Below are positions 36,279 through 44,250 of a stretch of DNA of 64,000 nt, piece after piece. Under the pieces are notes generated by a model, which was given only the letters and a program-made list of their open reading frames with translations, was not told the origin of the DNA and searched no databases. Made by a program: the position numbers and the translations under genes. The DNA is taken from the NCBI RefSeq assembly GCF_035515035.1, contig NZ_DATJCA010000041.1:1-64000 (forward strand), in the 5' to 3' direction. The stretch is from Gelidibacter sp035515035. GTDB lineage: Bacteria; Bacteroidota; Bacteroidia; Flavobacteriales; Flavobacteriaceae. The first letter of the stretch is position 1, and every line of letters starts with the position of its first letter.

Positions 36279-36920
36279 ATGGAAGAAAGAAAATATATAA
36301 AAATTGGCGTTGCAGGACCAGTAGGTACTGGAAAAACAGCTTTGATAGAAAAAATAACAAAAAGAATTGCAAAAGACTATAGCATTGGTGTGGTCACTAA
36401 TGATATTTATACAAAAGAAGACGCTAAATATCTTGAAAAAAACTCCTCCCTGGATGCCAATAGAATTATTGGTGTGGAAACCGGTGGATGTCCTCATACT
36501 GCTATTAGAGAAGATGCCAGTATGAACCTTGAGGCAGTTGACGAAATTGTTAATAGACATCCAGAGGTGGAAATCATCTTTATTGAAAGTGGCGGCGATA
36601 ATTTATCAGCTACGTTTAGTCCTGACCTTGCCGATGTCACCATTTTTGTAATTTCCGTAGCGGCAGGATCTGATATTCCTCGAAAAGGGGGTCCAGGCAT
36701 CACGCGTTCAGATTTATTGGTCATCAATAAAAAAGATTTAGCTCCTTATGTCAATGCCGATTTAAAACTCATGGAAGATGATGCGCGCAGAATGCGAAAC
36801 GGAGAACCTTTTGTCTTTACCAACCTGATGACTGATGAAGGCTTGGACAGCGTGATCCAATGGATAAAGCGCTACGCCTTGGTGGAGGAGCAAACTCAAG
36901 AACCGCAACTCCTTAGATAA
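36279..36920 (+). CDS. ureG: Urease accessory GTPase UreG
   Basis: 213 residues. UreG is a SIMIBI-class GTPase whose dimer carries nickel through the CPH motif. The P-loop is GVAGPVGTGKTALIEKI, with Thr where Ser is usual; the metal site is ETGGCPHTAIREDAS; ESGGDNLSATFSP and the NKKDLAP base-recognition motif are present. The stop overlaps the ureD ATG by one base, so translation is coupled. Confidence 0.96.
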   Translation: MEERKYIKIGVAGPVGTGKTALIEKITKRIAKDYSIGVVTNDIYTKEDAKYLEKNSSLDANRIIGVETGGCPHTAIREDASMNLEAVDEIVNRHPEVEIIFIESGGDNLSATFSPDLADVTIFVISVAAGSDIPRKGGPGITRSDLLVINKKDLAPYVNADLKLMEDDARRMRNGEPFVFTNLMTDEGLDSVIQWIKRYALVEEQTQEPQLLR

Positions 36921-37720
36921 TGGAAAAATACAGTCTTAAAACTGGACTAAGAGAACAAACGATACTAAAAGACGTCTATTTTACGCCACCGTTTAACTTG
37001 GTTGAAGTTAGAGAAAATAAAAAAAATCCATTGTTAGAGATGATGGTGATGTCTTCATCACCTGGGATTTTAAACGATGACTTTTATGATATCAATATTG
37101 AAGTGATAGATGGCTCTTCATTGAATTTGCAGACCCAATCCTATCAGCGCATCTATGTTTCTGATAAAGGCACCAACCAACAGATGAATATTTCAGTAGG
37201 AGATCGCGCTTATTTTAGCCATGTACCCCATCCTGTGGTACCTCATAAAGGAGCCCGTTATACAGCTAAGAGCACCATTAATCTCAAAAAAAGCAGTACA
37301 TTTTTGTGGAGCGACATATTAACCTGTGGACGGAAATTTATGGGAAAAGGAGAATTATTTCAGTTTAAAAAGCACCACGCCATTACAGAAATATATCAAG
37401 AGGATGTTCTGATTTTTAAGGACAACCTCTATATCGTTCCTGAAAAAATAAATCTGAAGGATTTTGGTCAATACGAAGAATACACCCACCAAGGAAGTTT
37501 ATTCTTTATAGTTCCGGAAACTGATGTTACAGAACGCATGGTCCATATCTCCAACAGATTATCAAAAGAAGAGGGCATTAGTTACGGCATATCTAAGTTG
37601 TTAGATAATGCCTATATACTCAGAATCCTGGGAAATGAAGGCCAACAACTCTATAAATTATTTACCGAAATACGTTTAGCTGAAGATAAATTAATTAACC
37701 AGAGAGTAAGCATAAATTAA
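36920..37720 (+). CDS. ureD: Urease accessory protein UreD
   Basis: 266 residues. UreD (called UreH in some genera) is the scaffold that docks on apo-urease and recruits UreF and UreG. The family blocks VMSSSPGILNDDFYDI, HPVVPHKGARYTAKST and LWSDILTCGRKFMGKGE are visible. It starts on the last base of ureG and stops 4 bp before the transporter gene, so it lies inside the same operon. Confidence 0.92.
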   Translation: MEKYSLKTGLREQTILKDVYFTPPFNLVEVRENKKNPLLEMMVMSSSPGILNDDFYDINIEVIDGSSLNLQTQSYQRIYVSDKGTNQQMNISVGDRAYFSHVPHPVVPHKGARYTAKSTINLKKSSTFLWSDILTCGRKFMGKGELFQFKKHHAITEIYQEDVLIFKDNLYIVPEKINLKDFGQYEEYTHQGSLFFIVPETDVTERMVHISNRLSKEEGISYGISKLLDNAYILRILGNEGQQLYKLFTEIRLAEDKLINQRVSIN

Positions 37721-37724
37721 ACAA

Positions 37725-38426
37725 ATGGAAACAGAATTGAGCATTTTATTGTTTACGGCAGTTTCTGTAAGTGTATTGCACACCGTCTCAGGTCCGGATC
37801 ACTACATTCCTTTCATAGCCATAGGGAAAACCAAAGGTTGGAAACTTCCAAAAATCGTCATGTGGACTATTATTTGTGGAACGGCACATGTTTTGGCTTC
37901 TGTATTAATTGCCTCAGGAGGTGCTGCATTAGGATTTTCCTTGAGCAAAATAGATGGCCTGAACGAAATTAGAGGTGGTTTGGCCAGTTGGGCCATCCTC
38001 ATCTTTGGACTTCTCTATTTTCTGTACGGCCTTTATGGAGTCTATAAAGAGAAAAGACACAAACATTTTGATGTTTATGACGATGGTTCAGTTTATGTTT
38101 TTGAGCACGATCACAAACAAATGACCTATCCGTCCAATCGAAGAAAAGTGACACCATGGGTTCTTTTTTTAATTTTTTTACTGGGACCATGTGAAGTCCT
38201 ATTTCCTTTGTTGACCTATCCAGCGGTTGAACAATCTACATTTAATATGTTTATTTTAATCACAACCTTCCTGTTCACCACCGTCTCAACAATGGTCTTG
38301 GTTGTGATATTAATTTATTACGGTTTTAATTTTATTAAAACCGAATGGTTAGAAAAATACGTGACCCCAATCTCAGGCCTCTCCATTGCCCTATGTGGAG
38401 TAGGAATGGTTTTTTTAGGATGGTAA
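37725..38426 (+). CDS. Urease-linked nickel permease-like membrane protein (NicO/UreH type)
   Basis: 233 residues with about six membrane segments. HTVSGPDHYIPFIAIGKTKG in the first segment resembles the His/Asp-rich metal motif of nickel-cobalt permeases (NiCoT/NicO). A central hydrophilic loop with KRHKHFDV and FEHDHKQ is His-rich and likely binds metal. GPCEVLFPLLTYPA is the second family block. Position at the end of the urease operon, only 4 bp after ureD, argues for nickel import to feed urease. Direction of transport and metal specificity are inferred. Confidence 0.8.
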   Translation: METELSILLFTAVSVSVLHTVSGPDHYIPFIAIGKTKGWKLPKIVMWTIICGTAHVLASVLIASGGAALGFSLSKIDGLNEIRGGLASWAILIFGLLYFLYGLYGVYKEKRHKHFDVYDDGSVYVFEHDHKQMTYPSNRRKVTPWVLFLIFLLGPCEVLFPLLTYPAVEQSTFNMFILITTFLFTTVSTMVLVVILIYYGFNFIKTEWLEKYVTPISGLSIALCGVGMVFLGW

Positions 38427-38602
38427 ATTTCATCTCTATTAAATAGTTTCCTTCTCCTTTCGTCGTGTATACCCTTTAATGGATGAGCACATGTTGCTTA
38501 TCCTTTTTAAGGAATTCCATTTGGACTTGGCCTTTCAAATTTCCTATAAATTTTGGCGGGCTGTTAAATGTTAATAAAATACATCTTGATTATAAATATT
38601 TT

Positions 38603-38610
38603 TATATTTG
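38603..38610 (+). promoter_or_regulatory. -7-like box immediately before a start codon
   Basis: TATATTTG matches TAnnTTTG exactly but ends only 4 bp before the ATG at 38615. If real, transcription would begin at or very near the start codon, giving a leaderless mRNA. A TTG at 38586-38588 is spaced only 14 bp away, shorter than usual. Confidence 0.3.
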
Positions 38611-38614
38611 AAGT

Positions 38615-39259
38615 ATGTCCAAACTTCTAAGCTTCCTCTACCCTATTACAAAAAAAATTCAATCCGAGTTTAGCGGGACTTTGGAAATCACTTGGCACAA
38701 CGGAAAAAAGCATCTCGACACCAAAAACGCAAATTACTCTTATGGTTCCCTTCAAAGAATTTTGAAGTTTGGATTGGACCACATTGATGTGAACAGAGTA
38801 AATTCGGTCTTGCTTTTAGGTCTGGGTGGTGGCAGTGTAGTTGAAACGCTCCGTCAAGATTTTTCCTATTCCAAAGATATCACCGCCGTGGATATTGATC
38901 CGACCATCATAGAAATTGCCAAGAATGAATTCAAGCTCAAAGAAGATGAGTATTTAAAAATCGTTTGTGCAGATGCCTTGGATTTCATGCAAATAAATAG
39001 CACTCAATTTGATTTGATCATCATCGACTTATTTATAGATACTGAGGTGCCAAAAGCATTTTTGGGAATTCCGTTTTGGAAGGACGTTCTTAAAGCCTCA
39101 TCTACTAATGGCGCCATTTTATTTAACGCATCCTTAGCCAAATCAAAAAGCAATGCTTTAATTAAGGTTATCGAATTCTTAAAATCACGTATGTACCACA
39201 CCGAAGTTTTTGAAAAAGTCAATGCGACCAATACCCTTATTTTATCAAAAGGATTATAA
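38615..39259 (+). CDS. Spermidine synthase-like SAM-binding protein
   Basis: 214 residues. The Rossmann motif I is LLLGLGGGSVVETLRQDF, followed by AVDIDPTIIEIAKNEF, a CADALDFM block and FDLIIIDLFID, all in the spermidine synthase-type methyltransferase arrangement. The N-terminal tetramerisation domain of true spermidine synthases is much reduced. Aminopropyl transfer is therefore uncertain; it could be a related methyltransferase. The gene is monocistronic or heads the short run with the zinc-ribbon gene 52 bp downstream. Confidence 0.75.
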   Translation: MSKLLSFLYPITKKIQSEFSGTLEITWHNGKKHLDTKNANYSYGSLQRILKFGLDHIDVNRVNSVLLLGLGGGSVVETLRQDFSYSKDITAVDIDPTIIEIAKNEFKLKEDEYLKIVCADALDFMQINSTQFDLIIIDLFIDTEVPKAFLGIPFWKDVLKASSTNGAILFNASLAKSKSNALIKVIEFLKSRMYHTEVFEKVNATNTLILSKGL

Positions 39260-39311
39260 ACCATTCAAAACGAAATATTTGTATCTTGTTCTTAAGTTAA
39301 CTTCATAAATT

Positions 39312-39662
39312 ATGAGCAAAGCGTGTTTAGAATGTGGAGAAAAAATTGTCGGGAGAGCCGATAAAAAATTCTGCAGTGATGCCTGTAGAAATTCCTATAA
39401 CAACACCATCAACAAGGATGGGAAAAACCTGATCAGAAACACCAACAACAGATTGCGGAAAAACTATCGGATCTTGGAGGATTTAAATCCAGACCAAAAG
39501 ACGAGGGTTTCGCGTGGAAAATTGATTGAAAAAGGATTTGATTTTAATTATTTCACAAGTATCTATACCACTAAAGCAGGCACGGTATATTACTTTGTAT
39601 ATGACCAAGGCTATTTACCTCTGGAAGGTGATTTTTATGCTTTGGTGAAGCGGGAGAGTTGA
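39312..39662 (+). CDS. Small zinc-ribbon protein
   Basis: 116 residues. Two Cys pairs at the N-terminus (CLECGEK and KKFCSDACRNSY) form a treble-clef/zinc-ribbon of the DUF2116 kind. A basic linker (NTNNRLRKNYRILEDL) and a C-terminal domain of about 60 residues follow. Related domains bind nucleic acid or act as protein-interaction zinc knuckles; no specific role can be given. It is convergent with the CBS gene, 13 bp apart. Confidence 0.7.
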   Translation: MSKACLECGEKIVGRADKKFCSDACRNSYNNTINKDGKNLIRNTNNRLRKNYRILEDLNPDQKTRVSRGKLIEKGFDFNYFTSIYTTKAGTVYYFVYDQGYLPLEGDFYALVKRES

Positions 39663-39675
39663 TCAACTTCAGAAA

Positions 39676-40155
39676 TTACTTCACCGTCGAATTCCAGTTT
39701 TGCCCTTTCATTTCCAAGGCCGCCTTTAAAACATCTTTCTGGCTGATTTGCCCGACCAACTTGCCATCTTCAAGAATTGGAAATCTGCGATGTTTGGATT
39801 CTAAAAAAATGCTGGCTGCATCAAAAACATTCATATTTCCGTCTAATGTATCCACGTTGGTCATCATGCGCTCACCAACTTTATCCTTTTCATTGGGCAT
39901 ATTGTAGTACCGGCTCTCACTGATATGTTTTAAGCAATCGCCTTCGGAAATTATCCCAACCAACTCATTCTTTTCGTTGACTACTGGACCGCCAGAAATT
40001 CTATGCTTGATCAAAATCTCAACAACTTCTATGATTTTTTGATCCGGCCTGAACGTAATCAAATCGCGCGTCATATAATCACTCACTCTGCACGACAACT
40101 GGTCGGTAACTTTTTGCTGTTGTCTTCGTGCGCCTTGGAAACTCTTGATAGCCAT
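39676..40155 (-). CDS. CBS-domain protein
   Basis: 159 residues with two CBS motifs: VSDYMTRDLITFRPDQKI to GGPVVNEKNELVGIISEGD, and VGERMMTNVDTLDGNMNV to RRFPILEDGKLVGQISQKD. CBS pairs bind adenosine nucleotides such as AMP or ATP and sense energy state. There is no attached enzyme domain, so it is a stand-alone regulator of an unknown partner. Confidence 0.88.
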   Translation of the reverse strand: MAIKSFQGARRQQQKVTDQLSCRVSDYMTRDLITFRPDQKIIEVVEILIKHRISGGPVVNEKNELVGIISEGDCLKHISESRYYNMPNEKDKVGERMMTNVDTLDGNMNVFDAASIFLESKHRRFPILEDGKLVGQISQKDVLKAALEMKGQNWNSTVK

Positions 40156-40266
40156 AATCTTATAATTTAGTGAACTTTAAATTTAACAAAAATTCATCAT
40201 TTAACCTAACCCTCATTTACACGAAAATAATTTTGTAGATTTAACATCCAACCAAACCCGTTTCTT

Positions 40267-42567
40267 ATGCTCAAAAAAGCACTTGCTGTCGCCTTAATTA
40301 TTTTAGCGATTTATTGGAGTTATTTCGCTTTACTGCCGACTAAAATTTCCGATTTAAATACCAAACCCACCGCTTTTTCCTCTGAACGTGCTCTTGTTCA
40401 TCTAAAAAACATATCTGAAAAACCACACTATGTGGGATCTGAAGAACATGAAGTGGTCAAAAACTATCTCGTCAAAGCGTTGAACGATTTAGGTCTAGAA
40501 ACTCAAATTCAAGAAGGGTATAGCCAAAATAAGAAATGGGGAAGCATTGTCAAACCTAAAAACATATTAACGCGCATAAAGGGCAGGGACAATTCCAAAG
40601 CCTTGATGCTGCTCACACATTACGATAGCAAATCGCACGCGTCCTATGGGGCAAGTGATGCGGGTTCTGGTGTGGTCACTATTTTAGAAGGCATCCGCGC
40701 ATTTTTGAGCGAGGGAAAAACACCTAAAAACGATATCATCATCCTTTTCTCTGACGCCGAAGAATTAGGATTGAATGGCGCCGATATTTTCGTCAATCAG
40801 CACCCATGGGCAAAAGACGTAGGTCTTGTCCTAAATTTTGAAGCGCGTGGAAGCGGAGGCCCGAGCTATATGTTGATTGAAACCAACGGCGGCAATCAAA
40901 ACCTGATCAATGGTTTTATAGCAGCAAATCCTGATTACCCTGTAGCCAATTCCCTGGCCTATAGCATCTATAAAATGTTGCCCAACGATACGGATCTCAC
41001 CTATTTCCGGGAAGATGGCGATATAGATGGCTTGAATTTTGCCTTTATTGATGATCATTTTGATTACCATACCGCTTTAGACTCTTACGACCGATTGGAC
41101 AGAAACACTCTCGAACATCAAGGCAGTTATTTCATGCCACTACTCGCGTATTTCTCAGAAGCCGACCTCAGCAGTTTAAAAAGTGATAAAGATTCGGTCT
41201 ATTTTAATGTCCCACTTTTCAAAATGATCAGTTATTCCAATTCCTGGATAGTACCGATGCTCATTTTTGCAATCCTCATATTTCTTGCCTTAGTATTTTA
41301 TGGCATTAAAAAGAGACGCTTAAATTCCAAACACATGGCTTTGGCTTTCCTTCCAGGGATAGCTGCCTTACTCATCAACGGCATTATAGGCTATTTTGGA
41401 TGGAAATTACTTCTGGTCATCTATCCGCAATACGTAGAAATCCTTCATGGCTTTCCTTACAATGGGCACCTTTATATCTGGGCTTTTGCATTGTTGTCCA
41501 CAGCCGTATGCATGTGGCTTTACAACAAAGTTTATAAACCGGAAAACACTGCAAGTTTAGCGGTTCCGCCATTGATATTATGGCTCATAATTTGCGCCGT
41601 TGTAGCATTTAAACTTGAAGGTGCCAGTTTTTTTATCATTCCTGTGTATTTTGGATTGATCAGTCTTTTTGTTTTGATCCGGCAAAAACGTCCCGACATT
41701 CTGTTGATGACTTTTTTGCACTTTCCGCTTTTAATGATCATGTCGCCATTTATCAAAATGTTCCCGGTAGGGTTGGGACTAAAAACCATTATCGCTTCAA
41801 CACTTTTGATCTCCATTATGTTTTCTCTATGTATTACGGTTTTTGGATTTTCACGCTACAAAAACCGATGGGCTTACATTCTTTTTATCGCTGCTTTCGG
41901 ATTCTTTATTGCCGCACATACAACATCAGATTTTAATGAAGAACGTCCAAAGCCAAACAGTCTTGTTTATTTGTATGACGCCGATAAAGACACGGCACTT
42001 TGGGCAACCTATGACCAAACTCTAGATGATTGGACCAAAGCCTACCTAACGGATGAGCCAGACGTTTTTGACGTTTCCAATATCAGCTTTGACAGTAAAT
42101 ATGGGACAAAGTTATCTTACAGTAAAAAAGCCGATCTCAAGCCTCTTAAAAAACCTTACGTGGACAAGCAGAAGGATACGATTATTGGTGATGTGAGACA
42201 TCTTCAAATTTTCGTTTCCCCACAACGCGCCGTAAACACTTTAGAGTTTTATTCCGATGATTCGAACAAATTCCTAAGCTTTAATATCAACGGATTGGAA
42301 ATCGCAAAAAACAAAGATGAGACGCATGTTTTTACCCATCGCATTAAAAATAGATTGTTCAGTTATGTGGTTACCGATCATAAAAACATAGAACTGAACT
42401 TTAGTGTTCCTGCATCCCAAAAAACAACTTTCGACATTTTTGAGGTTTCTTTCGATTTGATCGATAATGATTTGTTTAAAATTCCAAAACGTCCAAAAAC
42501 AATGATTTCGAAACCATTTGTTTTAAATGACGCTATAATCATTAAGAAAACTATATCGGTTGAATAA
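40267..42567 (+). CDS. Membrane-bound M28 family zinc peptidase
   Basis: 766 residues. An N-terminal membrane segment precedes an M28 aminopeptidase domain (about 30-310). Metal-binding and catalytic blocks are visible: THYDSKSHASYGASDAGSG, FSDAEELGLNGADIF, LNFEARGSGGPS and DYHTALDSYDRL. A membrane region with about eight segments (about 310-565) and a soluble C-terminal domain of about 200 residues follow. This layout matches the flavobacterial and ER-type (FXNA-like) membrane M28 peptidases. The peptidase domain probably faces the periplasm. Its stop overlaps the next gene by 8 bp. Confidence 0.88.
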   Translation: MLKKALAVALIILAIYWSYFALLPTKISDLNTKPTAFSSERALVHLKNISEKPHYVGSEEHEVVKNYLVKALNDLGLETQIQEGYSQNKKWGSIVKPKNILTRIKGRDNSKALMLLTHYDSKSHASYGASDAGSGVVTILEGIRAFLSEGKTPKNDIIILFSDAEELGLNGADIFVNQHPWAKDVGLVLNFEARGSGGPSYMLIETNGGNQNLINGFIAANPDYPVANSLAYSIYKMLPNDTDLTYFREDGDIDGLNFAFIDDHFDYHTALDSYDRLDRNTLEHQGSYFMPLLAYFSEADLSSLKSDKDSVYFNVPLFKMISYSNSWIVPMLIFAILIFLALVFYGIKKRRLNSKHMALAFLPGIAALLINGIIGYFGWKLLLVIYPQYVEILHGFPYNGHLYIWAFALLSTAVCMWLYNKVYKPENTASLAVPPLILWLIICAVVAFKLEGASFFIIPVYFGLISLFVLIRQKRPDILLMTFLHFPLLMIMSPFIKMFPVGLGLKTIIASTLLISIMFSLCITVFGFSRYKNRWAYILFIAAFGFFIAAHTTSDFNEERPKPNSLVYLYDADKDTALWATYDQTLDDWTKAYLTDEPDVFDVSNISFDSKYGTKLSYSKKADLKPLKKPYVDKQKDTIIGDVRHLQIFVSPQRAVNTLEFYSDDSNKFLSFNINGLEIAKNKDETHVFTHRIKNRLFSYVVTDHKNIELNFSVPASQKTTFDIFEVSFDLIDNDLFKIPKRPKTMISKPFVLNDAIIIKKTISVE

Positions 42568-43369
42568 ACATATCAGCATTATTGGTTGTGGTTGGTTAGG
42601 ATTGCCGCTTGCCACGGAGCTGCTTAAAAGTGGCCATTTCGTAAAAGGATCAACAACTTCTGTGGACAAAGTGGCCCTTTTGAAAAATGCAGGCATCCGT
42701 CCGTTCCTGATTTCTATTTCTGACGTTGGCATCACAGGACCCATAGAAGAATTTTTGAAAGACAGCGAGATTCTTGTCATCAACATTCCTCCAGGTCTAA
42801 GAAAAAATCCCGATGCAAATTTTGTAAAACAGATGGATTTTCTTTGTAAGCACATTGAAACTTCCACCGTTAAACAGGTGCTTTATGTGAGTTCAACTTC
42901 GGTATATGAAGACGTTGCAAAACTGTCCTTTATTACAGAGGAAAGTCCAACAGATGGTCAATCGGCAGCTGCAAAACAACTCATCGCTGCCGAACAGATT
43001 TTTAAAACCAATCCTAATTTTGAAACAACAATTTTGAGGTTTGCCGGTCTGATTGGCGATGATCGTAATCCCGCAAAATTTCTGTCTGGAAAGAATAACA
43101 TTAAAGATCCTGAAGGTCCTGTCAATTTAATCCATCAAAAAGATGCTATTGGCCTTATTAAAGCCATCATCAACAACCAACATTGGAACACCGATTTTAA
43201 TGCTGCGTCTCCACAACACCCAACAAGAAAAGCGTATTACACCTCACTTTGTATAATTGAAAACTTACCCATTCCGCAATTTGAGGATTCAGGACCAAGT
43301 CTCGGAAAAATCATTTCCAGCGAGAAAGTAGAGCGGATTTTGAAATATGGCTTTCAGCACCATCTGTAA
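42560..43369 (+). CDS. NAD(P)-binding epimerase-like protein (YeeZ-like)
   Basis: 269 residues. I keep the TTG start at 42560 because it gives the complete first Rossmann strand (MNKHISIIGCGWLGLPLATE) and no ATG precedes it in frame. The next motifs are YVSSTSVYED, with the Ser/Tyr of the SDR-like family, and a variable substrate domain. It resembles E. coli YeeZ, an atypical extended SDR of unknown substrate. The 8-bp overlap with the M28 peptidase gene indicates translational coupling. Confidence 0.82.
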   Translation: MNKHISIIGCGWLGLPLATELLKSGHFVKGSTTSVDKVALLKNAGIRPFLISISDVGITGPIEEFLKDSEILVINIPPGLRKNPDANFVKQMDFLCKHIETSTVKQVLYVSSTSVYEDVAKLSFITEESPTDGQSAAAKQLIAAEQIFKTNPNFETTILRFAGLIGDDRNPAKFLSGKNNIKDPEGPVNLIHQKDAIGLIKAIINNQHWNTDFNAASPQHPTRKAYYTSLCIIENLPIPQFEDSGPSLGKIISSEKVERILKYGFQHHL

Positions 43370-43409
43370 CAATTAATAAGCTTTTAAGAGTTTATTTTAT
43401 TAATTTTTA

Positions 43410-43417
43410 TAGATTTG
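43410..43417 (+). promoter_or_regulatory. Possible -7 box for the TPR gene
   Basis: TAGATTTG is an exact TAnnTTTG match 54 bp upstream of the ATG at 43472. No -33 TTG is found at normal spacing. Confidence 0.35.
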
Positions 43418-43471
43418 GCGCAATTAACTAAATAACCGCCTGATTTAAAGGCACGAATATCTAATTTGAAA

Positions 43472-44161
43472 ATGAAAAAACTAATACTACTTGTGGTTGT
43501 GATGAGTTCTTTAAACGTCGCTGCCCAAACAAAGACAGAACTTCAAAAGCACTTTGAAAAGTACTACCAACAAATGAAAAAGCAAGGTGATGTTCAAGGT
43601 GTCATCAATGCAATGACCCACTTGGATGTTATGGCACCTAGCCAAGCGAGAAAAGATACTCTGGCTTATATTTATGTTTCTGAAGGCCGAAACATGGAAG
43701 CGCTCAACACTATTGGTATCGAATCAAGTGGTACAGATTCTGACTTGAATACTGAAATTAAGGCTATTGCATTAAACGCTTTGGGCGAACGTGCACGGGC
43801 TTTGGAATTTTATCAAAAACTATATAAAAAACAAGCCAGCCCAGTATTGGCCTATGAAATAGCTGATTTGCTATTGCAAACAGGTGATCTAGCCGGAGCC
43901 CAAGAAAAAGTTGAATACGGTTTGGCAAATGTAACGGATGAAATGAGACGCACGTTTTATGAAACACAGCAACCTTATCAAACGTCTCTCAGAGCCGGAT
44001 TTCTCTATTTAAAAGCCATTCTCACCTATACCCAAGATAAGGACGCCAATCAGGAAGTTGCTATAGCCACTCTCAATCGTGCTCTTGCCATTGACCCTAA
44101 TTTCAATTTGGCAAGAATCAGTAAGGAAGCATTACTATCCCGCAAGAAAGGGGAAGATTAA
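43472..44161 (+). CDS. Secreted tetratricopeptide repeat protein
   Basis: 229 residues from the ATG at 43472, giving a signal peptide (MKKLILLVVVMSSLNVAAQ). The body is alpha-helical, with TPR-like pairs: KDTLAYIYVSEGRNMEALNTI, KAIALNALGERARALEFYQ and YEIADLLLQTGDLAGAQEKV, then NRALAIDPNFNLARIS. It is probably periplasmic and may scaffold other proteins. No partner is evident. A bidirectional terminator follows 35 bp later. Confidence 0.78.
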   Translation: MKKLILLVVVMSSLNVAAQTKTELQKHFEKYYQQMKKQGDVQGVINAMTHLDVMAPSQARKDTLAYIYVSEGRNMEALNTIGIESSGTDSDLNTEIKAIALNALGERARALEFYQKLYKKQASPVLAYEIADLLLQTGDLAGAQEKVEYGLANVTDEMRRTFYETQQPYQTSLRAGFLYLKAILTYTQDKDANQEVAIATLNRALAIDPNFNLARISKEALLSRKKGED

Positions 44162-44195
44162 CACCCTTTTAAGCCAGTTTAAAACACCTTTAAAT

Positions 44196-44228
44196 AAAAA
44201 AGCAGCCTCATCTAGAAGCTGCTTTTTT
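44196..44228. terminator. Bidirectional terminator
   Basis: A perfect 11-bp inverted repeat at 44196-44206 and 44218-44228 has an A6 start and a T6 end, so both strands have a T tract. It separates the convergent TPR and M13 peptidase genes. Confidence 0.75.
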
Positions 44229-44250
44229 GTTTATAATCGTATTCAGAATA

